64,000 bases of DNA from Eremothecium cymbalariae DBVPG#7215 (Eukaryota > Ascomycota > Saccharomycetes > Saccharomycetales > Saccharomycetaceae), in assembly GCF_000235365.1 (NCBI RefSeq), contig NC_016453.1, positions 744,001 through 808,000 on the forward strand. Reading direction: 5' to 3'. The position numbers and the translations under genes are program-made. Of the stretch, positions 1 through 10,324 are shown piece after piece; position 1 is the stretch's first letter; every line of letters starts with the position of its first letter. The notes under the pieces are model-generated. The model was not told the origin of the DNA. It worked only from the letters and a program-made list of their open reading frames with translations, and did no database searches.

Positions 1-464
1 GCTGGTGAATAGAGATCCTGGGAACTTTTGTTGCGCCATTTTTTAAAACAGTACCCAAAAAAAATACAACCTATAGTTTTATCTTTTTTTACAGCTTCCC
101 AAACTTTGTTGGTCTTTTCAGAGCATCTCTTCCTCCTAACAGCCTGATTTTAAAATCATATGTCCGTACTACTGCAAGTTCGCTAATACCATGTTACCCA
201 TTAATTACATTATATATATGCATATAAATATATATTCATAAAGTTAGAATAGTTCGCCCTAATATTATAATTCATATTCCATTAGTTTTTGATTCTCACT
301 CTATGCGCTGTTGTTACCTTACTGTTTCATCTACTCTATAAGTACGGCTTTTGTTCATTTGGATAGAACAAAGATTATCTAATTATTCTCATTATATTGT
401 CCATTTAGGTGAGCAGCCATTGAATTTTCGGGACTGTCAAAAACCGCAGGTTCGAGAAAAATAA
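1..464. other. Intergenic, left edge
   Basis: AT-rich sequence left of the tRNA-Asn gene. I see no convincing open reading frame, tRNA, or long-terminal-repeat ends. It may hold the 3' flank of a gene outside the window. Confidence 0.5.
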
Positions 465-538
465 CGACCTCGGTGAGGATTGAACTCACGATCTTGCGAT
501 TAACAGTCGCACGCCTTAACCAGCTTGGCCACGAAGTC
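465..538 (-). tRNA. tRNA-Asn (anticodon GUU)
   Basis: Read on the minus strand this is a complete 74-nt tRNA. The 7-bp acceptor stem GACTTCG/CGAGGTC closes with one G-T wobble, followed by a D-arm with GGCCAAGCTGGTTAAGGC, an anticodon loop CTGTTAA giving anticodon GTT, and a T-arm with GTTCAATCC. No intron is present. It closely resembles the S. cerevisiae tRNA-Asn. A single G follows as discriminator base, and CCA is not encoded, as is normal in eukaryotes. It lies 240 bp upstream of TOP2 on the opposite strand. Confidence 0.96.
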
Positions 539-778
539 GGATTTGTAGAGTGTATCCTTTAAACTAGTGAATATATTGCAGTAATTTTGTCAGGTGAGTT
601 GATATTAATATGATGTTGTAAAAAGATATCACGCGTTTGTTTATAAAAACAAATCATCGAACGCATTTGAGAAAAGGTTAGAATGGTACTCCTTAGGAGG
701 ATAGTTGGAAGTGTTTTCTATAATAATTGTCGCGGGAAGAAGCTCAGGCATAACCATTGGAGGTTTTGTCGAAGCATT

Positions 779-3700
779 ATGACTAAGGAAAAAGATGCAT
801 CGGAAATATACCAAAAAATCAGTCAATTAGAGCATATATTAAAGAGGCCAGATACTTATATCGGGTCTGTGGAGAGTCAGGATTCGCGTCAATGGATACA
901 TGATGAGGATAAGGATTGTATGATTGAAAAGGAAGTGAATATTGTACCCGGGTTGTTTAAAATATTTGATGAGATTTTGGTAAATGCGGCAGATAATAAG
1001 GTTCGTGATCCTTCGATGAAGAAGATTGAAGTGAAGATAAATCGGGAAGAGAATAGTATTGAGATTAAGAATGATGGTAACGGTATTCCTATTGAGGTGC
1101 ATTCTAAGGAGGGTATATATATTCCAGAATTAATATTTGGGCATTTATTGACTTCGTCGAACTACGATGATGAAGAGAAGAAGGTTACGGGTGGTAGGAA
1201 CGGGTATGGTGCTAAGTTGTGTAACATATTTTCCACTGAATTCGCAGTAGAGACGGCAGATCCAAAACGGGGCCAGAAATATTCTCAAAAGTGGGAGAAT
1301 AATATGAATGTCTGCAAACCTCCCAAGATCACATCTTATAAGAATGGGCCTTCGTATACCAAGGTTTCTTTCAAGCCTGATTTGAAAAGGTTTGGTATGG
1401 AATCGTTGGACGAGGATACTATTGGTGTGATGCGGCGGCGTGTTTATGATATTAATGGGTCAGTTCGTGATGTCAACGTTTATCTTAATGGTAAAAACTT
1501 GAAGATGAAGAGTTTTAAAAATTACATAGAATTGTATTTGAAATCGCTAGAAAAAAAAAGCTGTTGGATGAAGGAGCTAGTCCAGATGAGGTGGGTGAGA
1601 AGATAAGTACACCAACTGTCTTGTATGAAAAGATGAACAGTAGATGGGAAATTGGTTTTTCTGTATCTGATATTTCATTCCAGCAAATTTCCTTTGTCAA
1701 TTCCATAGCTACTACCAATGGAGGTACACATGTGAACTATGTTACTGATCAAATTGTCAAGAAGGTTTCGGAAACGTTGAGCAAAAAGGGTAAAGGTGTT
1801 AAGCCGTTTCAAATTAAGAATAATATTTTTATTTTTATCAACTGTTTGATTGAAAATCCTGCCTTTACATCGCAGACGAAGGAACAGTTGACGACAAGGG
1901 TTCGGGATTTTGGATCTAAATGTGATATTAGTGGTGAATTCATAAACAAAATAATGAAGACTGAGTTGGCTACTAAGATTTTAGAAATTGCTGATGAGAA
2001 TGCCGCTAAAGTATTGAAAAAAACTGATGGTACGAAGAAGAACAGAATTACGGATTATCCCAAGTTGGAAGATGCGAACAAGGCAGGCACAAAAGAAGGC
2101 TATAAGTGTACGTTGGTTTTAACCGAAGGTGATTCCGCTCTGTCTTTAGCTGTCGCTGGGTTGTCCGTTGTGGGTCGAGATTACTATGGTTGCTTTCCAC
2201 TAAAGGGTAAGATATTGAACGTCAGAGATGCTACGGTAAAGCAGATAAGTAACAATGTTGAAATTAATGCTATTAAGAAAATCATGGGTTTGCAACATAA
2301 AAAAAAATATAGTCAGGATGATTTGAAATCTTTACGATATGGCCATGTTATGATTATGACGGACCAAGATCACGATGGTTCTCACATTAAGGGTTTGTTG
2401 ATTAACCTTTTTGAAAGCACATTTCCTGGCTTGCTAGATATTCCTGGATTTTTAATTGAATTTATTACACCTATTATGAAGGTAACTATTGTAAAGCCAA
2501 GAACACAGGTGATTCCATTTTATAACATGCCGGACTTTGAGAAGTGGAGGGAGGAAGAATCTCATAAATATACTTGGAAAACGAAATACTATAAAGGTTT
2601 GGGTACTTCGAAGGCTCAAGAAGTTCGTGAATATTTTTCAGCATTGGATACCCACATTAAAAAGTTCCATGCTCTGTGTCCGGACGACTGCAGTCTTATT
2701 GATTTAGCATTTTCCAAAAAAAAGCTGATGATCGTAAAGAATGGCTGAGTCAATACGAACCAGGTACAGTCTTAGATCCTCATCTCACTGAAATCCCAAT
2801 TGGGGATTTCATAAATAAAGAACTGATTTTGTTCTCCTTGGCTGATAATATAAGATCTATTCCTCAGCTTCTAGATGGCTTCAAGCCATCCCAAAGGAAA
2901 GTAATATATGGAACTTTAAAACGTAATTTGGTTAATACTGAGATGAAGGTCGATATATTGGCGTCATATGCTGCCACGGAGACTGCTTACCATCATAGTA
3001 AGGAGTCTTTAGTTCAGACTATTGTCAGTTTAGCGCAAGATTTTGTCGGCGCTAATAATATTTATTTATTGATGCCAAATGGTGCATTCGGTACGCGAGC
3101 TACGGGTGGTAAAGATGCCGCCGCTTCTAGGTATATTTTTACCCAGTTAAATAAGATTACCAAGCACATATTTAACCCATTGGATAATCCGTTGTTGGAA
3201 TATGTACAAGATGATGACCAAACTGTGGAACCAGTATGGTATGTCCCTATTATTCCAATGGCCCTTGTTAATGGTACAGAAGGTATTGGTACCGGTTGGA
3301 GCACATCTATTCCTCCCTTTAATCCACTGGATATAATCAAAAATATCAGGAAAATGATAAATGATGAGGAACCAGATGATATGGCGCCTTGGTTTAGGGG
3401 TTGGAATGGCTCTTTAGAGAAAATTGATTCCCAACGTTATAGAATTTATGGTAGGATCGAACAAGTAGGGGAAAATACAGTGGAAATTACGGAGTTACCA
3501 GCAAGAACATGGACTTCAACTATTAAGGAGCATTTGTTACTAGGTCTGAGTGGGAATGAAAAAGTAAAACCATGGATTAAAGATATGCAAGAGCAACATG
3601 GGGCTACTGTTAGATTTATTGTTACTCTAACACCTGAAGAGATGGAAAAAACGAGGAAAATTGGCTTTTATGAACGATTTAAGTTGGTTAGCACTCTCAG

Positions 3701-5048
3701 CTTAAGTAATATGGTTTTGTTTGATCCTCAAGGTAAAATTAGAAGGTATGATAATGTGAAGGAAATATTGACTGATTTCTATTATGTCAGACTAGAGTTC
3801 TACCAAAAACGAAAGGATTATATGACAGAACGCTTACAGTGGGCCCTAGAAAAGCTGTCCTACCAAGCAAAGTTTATTAAGATGATTATTGACAAAGAGT
3901 TTACTGTGAGTAACAAGCCACGATCCGCCTTGATGCAGGAATTGGAGAGTCTAGGGTTCCCAAGGATCGATAGTGAGGGTAAACCTCATTTCGAGAAGAT
4001 TGAAGACTCAATTGACATGAGCGAGTTCAGCGAACTTGAAGAAAACTCTGGTTCTTCTGCAGACGAAAATGTCGTCTTAGGTCCTCTAGAACACCATGGA
4101 ACATACGAATATCTATTAGGTATGAAACTTTGGGCTTTGACAAAGGAGAAGTATGACAGGCTACTAAACGAGAAGCAAGCAAAGGAAGTAGAATTGGAAA
4201 AGATGCTCAGTTTAGCAGCCAAAGACTTGTGGAATGCAGACTTGAATGAATTCACAAAAGCGTATGATGAGTTTATTAAATATGATACAGATGTCCGTGA
4301 GGGTATTACTGCCGAGGTGGGCACTAAACTTAAGGGCAAGAAGAGAAGCAAAAAGACTGCTGATGATGAATATGATCCAAAGGCGAAAAAGAAATCTACT
4401 AAACCTGCAAATAAGAAGATAAAGCTAGAAGCTCCCATCGAAAGAACCCTAATTGCGCCGAAGATCATTGCTAATTCACAAAGAGTAATAAAGATCAAAG
4501 AAGAAGGCAATACTACTACCAAAGCTACAAAACAAAGAAAGATGTCCTCCAAGTCCGATAGCACGTCTACCACCCCTACTCCAACTCCTATGTTAAAAGA
4601 CAAGGATGAAACACCTAATCTTGCTGCCACCCTAGAACTCTCCGATGATGAGGACGACAACGATGAGATTAGCATCTTCACAAAATTCAGAAAAGCTTCC
4701 AGTAACTTCACCAACCTGGTATCATCGTTTCCCACCTCTAATTCCCCAACCCAAGCAAAGGAAAAGACCACCTCCCCTACTCCATCCACTAAATCAAAGC
4801 CAAAAACTGTTGCTAAGCCAAAATCGAAAAAGCCCGTCCTAGATGATAGCGAATCCGACCTTGACATAGACATGAATGGCTTCGAGCCCATAGCTCCAAA
4901 AGCCCATAGAGCCGTAAGAGCAGTAGCCAAGGAACCTGCCTATGTGATCGACCTCTCCGATAACAGCTTCATCGACGATGAAGATCACCAAAGCGATGAT
5001 GAAGATGATCCCGTTTCCGATGACTCCTTCAGAGATGATTCCGATTAA
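779..5048 (+). CDS. TOP2: DNA topoisomerase II (frame interrupted twice)
   Basis: Type II topoisomerase, the essential ATP-dependent enzyme that passes one DNA duplex through another in the nucleus. Allowing for two breaks, the product is about 1423 residues, against 1428 in S. cerevisiae. The ATG at 779 gives MTKEKDASEIYQKISQLEH, matching the family N-terminus; an upstream in-frame GTA-rich extension is not conserved. Visible motifs are the GHKL ATPase region with VNAADN, the QTK loop near residue 366, TOPRIM EGDSA near 450 and DQDHDGS near 530, and the catalytic tyrosine in AAASRYIFTQ near 786. The acidic, Lys-rich C-tail is typical. The frame breaks in an A9 run (1551-1559) and again in an A8 run (2716-2723). 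In both places one extra A would restore the conserved reading frame. A sequencing error in homopolymers is the likeliest cause; real pseudogenisation or slippage is possible. Confidence 0.93.
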
Positions 5049-5420
5049 CGACGCTTGTACTCACATATGTTAAATAACCCAATCTAAGTATAAACATGCC
5101 CAAATCCACGCGATCATTTCGACACCTAACGCTATACAAACCATCAACACCGTGATTTTCGCCAAGAAATGCTACCATCCAATAAGTTTTCCTTTTCCCT
5201 TATGGAAGCAGTTTAGCGACACCTCCACAGTTCACCGCGTGTGGGCTGCTTTGCGCCATGCGCGCTACGCTGGCGGGCAGGAGCAGGCAGGAAAGTTGCG
5301 ATGTGCTGCATGTGTCTGTGACGACCGAATCGATTAAAAGCATAGAACTATAGAAGACGACGGGCGCTCGCTGCCCAAGTAGCCATTCTGCTGGCAGTGT
5401 GCGCGGTCACTGCACCTACA
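5049..5420. other. Intergenic, TOP2 downstream flank
   Basis: The TOP2 3' flank followed by an unusually GC-rich patch (about 5215-5420). Short open frames occur on both strands, but none resembles a known protein. The GC-rich patch runs into the dehydrogenase relic that follows. Confidence 0.4.
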
Positions 5421-5576
5421 AGAGGCGACTAGCTTGAATCCGGAGTTTTTGCCAGCCTTAATATCTTCCACGATCGGTGGGATTGCGACCCAGTCCTTGC
5501 TGATTTTGACCGCCGGGTGATGGATCTCACCGCTCTCTATTCTTGGCTGGATGAACTCCAAAAACTCAATGACGCT
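5421..5576 (-). pseudogene. C-terminal relic of an MDR-family dehydrogenase/reductase
   Basis: The minus-strand frame gives about 52 residues that look like the end of a medium-chain dehydrogenase/reductase of the yeast YNL134C/YCR102C/YLR460C type: EFLEFIQPRIESGEIHHP, then AIPPIVEDIKAGKNSGFKLV. In this family the enzyme ends with a stretch of the form IP..IEDIKAGKNSG.KLV, a few residues before the stop. Here the N-terminal and nucleotide-binding parts are missing, an in-frame stop lies just upstream, and the frame runs on about 28 unrelated residues past the expected end. I infer a decayed gene fragment. The family assignment is from motif memory, without alignment. Confidence 0.5.
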
Positions 5577-5586
5577 GCTTCAGTAA

Positions 5587-5755
5587 CCGAAAATATTAAT
5601 GGTAATCTTAGAAACAATAAAAAAATTTTACAATTAAATAAATTATATGAATTTTATAATATTGATTATAAACTACTATCTAAATCAAATATAACCAATC
5701 TATGATTTCTAGGTTATATAGATCTTACTGGTAATATTATATGAATTAAGAGATA
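5587..5755 (+). pseudogene. Probable mitochondrial DNA insert (LAGLIDADG endonuclease fragment)
   Basis: This is a very AT-rich block directly beside the GC-rich relic. In the frame beginning near 5589 it reads NINGNLRNNKKILQLNKLYE, then FYNIDYKLLSKSNITNL, a stop TGA at 5703, then FLGYIDLTGNII and another TGA. Reading TGA as Trp, as yeast mitochondria do, joins this into NLWFLGYIDLTGNIIW. That matches the pattern of group I intron LAGLIDADG endonucleases, where an R-N-x-LQ-x-L stretch is followed by a WF-G-[FY]-D-x-x-G motif. I infer a nuclear copy of a mitochondrial intron ORF fragment. It is non-functional because of nuclear stops and its small size. Confidence 0.55.
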
Positions 5756-6045
5756 ATTGTCCTATTTTAAATGTTGATCATGTGACTTTAATGCGAATGG
5801 TACATTCCCTTGAATTGTCTTTTTTCCCTTTTTAGCTTACTGCATGAAAAATAAGGAAACGGTACAGCTGAAATACTCGAGCACATTTTTTAAGGACACA
5901 TTCACGAACATCTGGACCCCTTTGCTACTATCCATCAGCCATCGCAAACTAAGTTTGAGCATAAAAAAGAATATTTTCGAGCATTAGGTTCAATTGTAAC
6001 ATTGTAACATTCTCAAGTTGAAGAAGGGTAATAGGTTTTACAGTG
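5756..6045. other. Tricalbin promoter region
   Basis: AT-rich 5' flank of the tricalbin gene with no open frame of interest. CATGTGAC occurs near 5778, and T-rich tracts lie near 5820. Confidence 0.4.
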
Positions 6046-9000
6046 ATGGCTTCGACGACCACTCAAGAGGTGGTTTCTGGTTCCAATACAAGTGCCACGG
6101 AGGCAATAAGTCATCTTAATACAGATAGTACAGTTAGCAAGCCACCTCCGGATTCTGAAGGTTCTGGAGTGGGTGCAGCATCTAAAAGTGAGGAAGATGA
6201 GAAGGAAACTAAGGGAGAGGATGTTGTTGTGGAAAGGCCAGTTGTCAATGCTTCGTATGTTGGTTGGAAGCAGATTGGGGGGTGGGAGGAGAGAGATGAG
6301 CTCAAAGCGGATGACTTGTTGTTAGATTTGAACAGGGAGACTGCTTTGAGTAATGTTCTTCCTGATTCTGCATATGGGGATTGGTTTCATTCGGTGGGAT
6401 ATTTTTTCGTGGGGGGGTTCTTGTCGTTTTTGTTAGGGTATTTTAAGTTTGGTTTGGCACCCGTGTTCTTTATTGTTGTTGGGGTTGCGCTTCTTTATCG
6501 TACTTCTATCAAGAGGTATCGTGCATCTATTAGGGAGCTGGTGCAGAAAGAACTGACAGTTCAGAAGGTGGAGGATGATTATGAATCGATGGATTGGTTG
6601 AATAACTTTTTGGATAAGTTTTGGCCTCGTATAGAGCCAGCTGCGTCTAAAATGGTTGTTGACCAAGTTAACGAGGAATTAGCTAGGAACCCAGCTGTCC
6701 CCGGTTTCATCCAATCTTTGTGGGTTGATCAGTTTACTTTGGGTGTTAAACCTCCGAGAATTGATCTTGTGAAAACTTTTCAGAACACAGATCCAGATGT
6801 GGCTGTGATGGATTGGGCAGTGTCTTTTACTCCCCATGACTTGAGTGATTTGGATGCTAAACAGCTGAAGAACTATGTAAATCAAAGGGTTGTGATCAAG
6901 GTGAAGATATTTGGTATTTCAATACCTGTTATCGTTCAAGACATTGCGTTCAGTGCACATGTGAGAGTGCGGATGAAGATGATGACGCCATTCCCTCATA
7001 TTGAGACTGCAAATGTTCAATTGCTAGATATTCCAGATATTGATTTCATGTTCAAGATGTTTGGCGATACTATTTTTAACTGGGAACTTATGGCAATCCC
7101 AGGGTTGTTGCCCCTAATCAAAGAGATGGCAAGAAAGTACGCCGGTCCAATTTTGTTACCCCCTTTTTCATTCCAGTTGAACATTCCTCAGCTGTTATCA
7201 GGATCATCGTTATCTATTGGAGTTTTGGAACTCAGTGTGCACAATGCAAAGAATTTGAAATGTTCACGTAGTTCACTGGATGGTGAAGAATTGAGTCCAT
7301 ACTTGGAGTTCAGCTTCAATGGTAAAGTCGTCGGGAAGACTGCAACGGTTAAGAATACTTTGAATCCCGTGTGGGATGAGAGCATGTATATCCTAGTAAG
7401 TTCGTTCACTGATCCGCTATCTATTACAGTTTATGCTCAACGTGAAAACTTGAAGGACAGAGTTTTGGGTAGGGTCCAGTACAATCTTTCATCTTTACAT
7501 GATAAGCCACTTCAAAAGGGACGGTCTGCAAAGATTCTGAACAACTCTAAACCTGTTGGTTTATTGAACTTTGATTTGAATTTCCACCCTACATTGGAGC
7601 CCAAGAAGTTGCCTGATGGTTCTGTGGAAGAATTGTTAGATTTAAATTCAGGTATCACTAAGATTCAGGTAGAAAAAGCTATTGATTTGAATAACGCTGG
7701 TGAGAAGAAGCCTTCCACTTACGTTGAAGTTTATGTTAACGCCAAATTGGTTTTGACTACTGCTGTGGTTGCTAAAAATGCGAATCCAACTTACAGCGGT
7801 GAGCACGAAACTGTTATAACAGACCGTCGCAGAACCAGGGTTAAATTGGTTGTCAAGGACTTGAAAGGTAATATAATTTCCAGTACCGTCCAATCTTTAA
7901 ATGATCTGATCGATAGAACTCAGGTCGATAAAAGATGGATTCCACTACAAGGGGGTAAAGGTGAACTGAAGGTTACGACACAGTGGAAACCTGTAGCATT
8001 AGATGCTGGTTCTGATAATGCAGGATATGTTCCACCAATCGGTGTCATCCGGTTATTATTAAATAAGGCAGAAGGCTTGAGAAACTTGGAAAAGATCGGT
8101 ACCATTGATCCGTATGCGAGAGTTTTGGTTCAAGGCAATGTTAGAGGTAGAACCAATGCAGCCGACTCTACTGTGGATCCCATATGGAATGAAGCTATTT
8201 ATGTTACAGTTTCTTCTCCCAATCAAAGGATTAGTATTGAATGCATGGATGTCGAGACGGCAGGAAATGATCGTACTTTGGGTAAGTTTGATATCAAGAC
8301 TTCGGACTTATTTCAGAAGGGTTCTGATGATAGGTATTTGGAAGTTATTAATGAGGACCCAATAATGGGTCGCCTGGTTTCTAAAAAGGGGCCCAAGGGC
8401 ATCGTTACGTATTATATTTCATTCTATCCTTCTCTTCCTATTTTAAGCTTGGAAGAAATAATGGAGCTTGATTCTATCAATGAAAGTAAGAAACAGTTGC
8501 AGGTTAAGAAAGATATTATGAAGGATTCTGCCTCTTCTGAGAAGAAGGCAGAAATACAGAACGAGGAAACTGAGCTGAAGGAATTAGAAGATATGTTCAG
8601 TAATAAGATGAAACTAGATTTGGGCGAACTATTGCAGTATGGTAGTGGTGTTTTTGCATTCACAATATTAGGAGGTGAATTGCCTCAGACTGGCTGTTAT
8701 ATTCAAGCATTCTTTGACTCAGGTGGTCATCCAAAATACGTCTCTCCAAAGAATGCTACTAAAACTGTAAGGCCTAGTCCTTGGGGTGACGCTCTTATCA
8801 CAGAGCTACAATGGTCTGTCACCACTTTTAGAGTTACAAAGAATGCTCATCAGAACAAAGCTGAAGGCTGTTTGTGCGAACTCAATATTCCAACAATTGA
8901 ATTGGTTAAAAACTGTTTCTATAAGCCTTCCATTGTGACATTGACTGGCGATTCTACTGGAAAGGTGATGGTACAGGCCTCTTGGTTCCCTATTGTAGCC

Positions 9001-9594
9001 ACCAGATTCCCTCAATCAGACTTAATCACAAATACTGGTGACTTGGATATTGAAATTCGTAATGCAGTTAAGTTGATTGCTGCTGACAGAAATGGAAAAT
9101 CTGATCCATATGTCAAACTTTATATAGATGATGCTGAGAATCATTTCTATAAAACAAAGGTACAAAAGAAAAACCTAAACCCAACTTGGGGAGAGTCCAC
9201 TACAATCCAAATTAATAATAGGGTTAATAATTACTTGAGAATCAAAGTTATGGATTGGGATGCAGGAAATTCTGATGATTTGATCGGACTGGCTATGGTT
9301 GCATTGGCTGATATTAATCCAGATGGAGATACTGTTATGGACGTTCCACTAACTGCACCAGATGGTGGTGATGGTGGTATTCTTTATTTGACATTTAGAT
9401 TTGCTCCTAGGTACACTGTGTCCGTATCTAAAGTCGAAACAAAGGTTGCCGATATTGCAACGAAGGGTTTGTCCGCAGGTCTACACGCAGGAACGAGTGC
9501 CATTGGCACTGGTTTGGGCGCTGTTGGTAAACTCAAAAAAGGTATCTTGGGAGGTAAAAATAAGGATAAGGATAAGCAAAAGGTAGAAGAATGA
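6046..9594 (+). CDS. TCB2: Tricalbin, ER-plasma membrane tethering protein
   Basis: A 1182-residue extended-synaptotagmin homolog that tethers cortical ER to the plasma membrane and binds and transfers lipid; S. cerevisiae Tcb1 and Tcb2 are 1186 and 1178. The ATG at 6046 is preferred to the in-frame GTG one codon earlier. An acidic N-terminal tail is followed by a membrane hairpin (about residues 110-152, GGFLSFLLGYFKFGLAPVFF). An SMP lipid-binding domain comes next (about 178-375), then several C2 domains. The C2 domains begin near residues 383 (IGVLELSVHNAKNL), 535, 663 (IGVIRLLLNKAEGL) and 996 (GDLDIEIRNAVKLIAADRNG). The last one keeps Asp residues suited to calcium binding (NGKSDPYVKL, DWDAGNSDD). 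The C-terminus is Lys-rich. It follows TOP2 as in S. cerevisiae and probably represents the single ancestor of TCB1 and TCB2. Confidence 0.95.
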   Translation: MASTTTQEVVSGSNTSATEAISHLNTDSTVSKPPPDSEGSGVGAASKSEEDEKETKGEDVVVERPVVNASYVGWKQIGGWEERDELKADDLLLDLNRETALSNVLPDSAYGDWFHSVGYFFVGGFLSFLLGYFKFGLAPVFFIVVGVALLYRTSIKRYRASIRELVQKELTVQKVEDDYESMDWLNNFLDKFWPRIEPAASKMVVDQVNEELARNPAVPGFIQSLWVDQFTLGVKPPRIDLVKTFQNTDPDVAVMDWAVSFTPHDLSDLDAKQLKNYVNQRVVIKVKIFGISIPVIVQDIAFSAHVRVRMKMMTPFPHIETANVQLLDIPDIDFMFKMFGDTIFNWELMAIPGLLPLIKEMARKYAGPILLPPFSFQLNIPQLLSGSSLSIGVLELSVHNAKNLKCSRSSLDGEELSPYLEFSFNGKVVGKTATVKNTLNPVWDESMYILVSSFTDPLSITVYAQRENLKDRVLGRVQYNLSSLHDKPLQKGRSAKILNNSKPVGLLNFDLNFHPTLEPKKLPDGSVEELLDLNSGITKIQVEKAIDLNNAGEKKPSTYVEVYVNAKLVLTTAVVAKNANPTYSGEHETVITDRRRTRVKLVVKDLKGNIISSTVQSLNDLIDRTQVDKRWIPLQGGKGELKVTTQWKPVALDAGSDNAGYVPPIGVIRLLLNKAEGLRNLEKIGTIDPYARVLVQGNVRGRTNAADSTVDPIWNEAIYVTVSSPNQRISIECMDVETAGNDRTLGKFDIKTSDLFQKGSDDRYLEVINEDPIMGRLVSKKGPKGIVTYYISFYPSLPILSLEEIMELDSINESKKQLQVKKDIMKDSASSEKKAEIQNEETELKELEDMFSNKMKLDLGELLQYGSGVFAFTILGGELPQTGCYIQAFFDSGGHPKYVSPKNATKTVRPSPWGDALITELQWSVTTFRVTKNAHQNKAEGCLCELNIPTIELVKNCFYKPSIVTLTGDSTGKVMVQASWFPIVATRFPQSDLITNTGDLDIEIRNAVKLIAADRNGKSDPYVKLYIDDAENHFYKTKVQKKNLNPTWGESTTIQINNRVNNYLRIKVMDWDAGNSDDLIGLAMVALADINPDGDTVMDVPLTAPDGGDGGILYLTFRFAPRYTVSVSKVETKVADIATKGLSAGLHAGTSAIGTGLGAVGKLKKGILGGKNKDKDKQKVEE

Positions 9595-9910
9595 ACCATA
9601 GGTAATCTTCCACTAAAAATACAAATCAAAATTGTAAAATGGAAAATACTACTTAAGAACAGGTTTAAAATTCCCCATCTTATATTATATAAAAAATTGA
9701 TAACGGTTATTATACATCAACGGTAGACTTTTATATATGTATATGAGTATATGCTGTAATAAAATACTTCTAATATGTCAGGTTTGATTTTTGTACAGTA
9801 AATTGAAGAAAAAAGAGAGGCGTCAATATGCGAATATAATAATGCACTATGCACGCACCCTTATTTGAAACAGTTTTAGTTTAATTCCCATAAAACCTCT
9901 AATTCTCTTG
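9595..9910. other. Intergenic, tricalbin to SNN1
   Basis: AT-rich spacer with TATA-like tracts near 9735. Nothing else is recognisable. Confidence 0.4.
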
Positions 9911-10207
9911 ATGGATTCAAGGCAGATTGCATCAGCTGGGATACACCCGATTGAATTATGCATTTATTCAGTCCTTTCAAGCAACCTGGAAGCCATATAT
10001 CAAGCCATTAATGAATTGAGGGAGTCTCAGGCATTGTTGGTCATGAAACTCAACCAGGTAAGGAGTTCCTTTCAAGAGGAACAGGAGATTTTGCGTGAAG
10101 AAGGCTCTTTAAAGGAGGAACTTGCGAGGCTTCATGTCCTTAAGAGGCGAGTGGATAAGATAGTGGAGACCTATTCTGCGTTAGCAACGAAATGTAAGAA
10201 ACTATAG
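9911..10207 (+). CDS. SNN1: Biogenesis of lysosome-related organelles complex 1 subunit SNN1
   Basis: A 98-residue protein matching SNN1 (YNL086W, 102 residues), a small coiled-coil subunit of the yeast BLOC-1 complex acting at endosomes. The N-terminal signature is shared: GIHPIELCIYSVLSSNLEAI here against GVHPVELSVYSVLST in S. cerevisiae, followed by INELRESQALL in both. The rest is a predicted coiled coil. The ATG at 9911 is used; an in-frame TTG precedes it. Its position after the tricalbin and before MKT1 agrees with S. cerevisiae synteny, except that OST3 lies in between. Confidence 0.88.
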   Translation: MDSRQIASAGIHPIELCIYSVLSSNLEAIYQAINELRESQALLVMKLNQVRSSFQEEQEILREEGSLKEELARLHVLKRRVDKIVETYSALATKCKKL

Positions 10208-10324
10208 TATTTAAAAAGGGAATGGCATATATGTTATAACGCTATTTTTGGTATAGCATAATACATACCACAGATTAAGGTAGTAGTAGGCAGGTTTATA
10301 GAATGTTTAATTATTTATATTCAC

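Noticed and set aside
1551..2723. Programmed minus-one frameshifting as an explanation for the TOP2 breaks
   Set aside because: The A-runs are slippery, but two independent sites in one essential enzyme, with no downstream stimulatory structure that I can see, make this much less likely than homopolymer miscounts.
3986..4930. 314-codon antisense frame within TOP2
   Set aside because: It is a shadow of the low-complexity Lys/Ser/Asp C-terminal tail of topoisomerase II.
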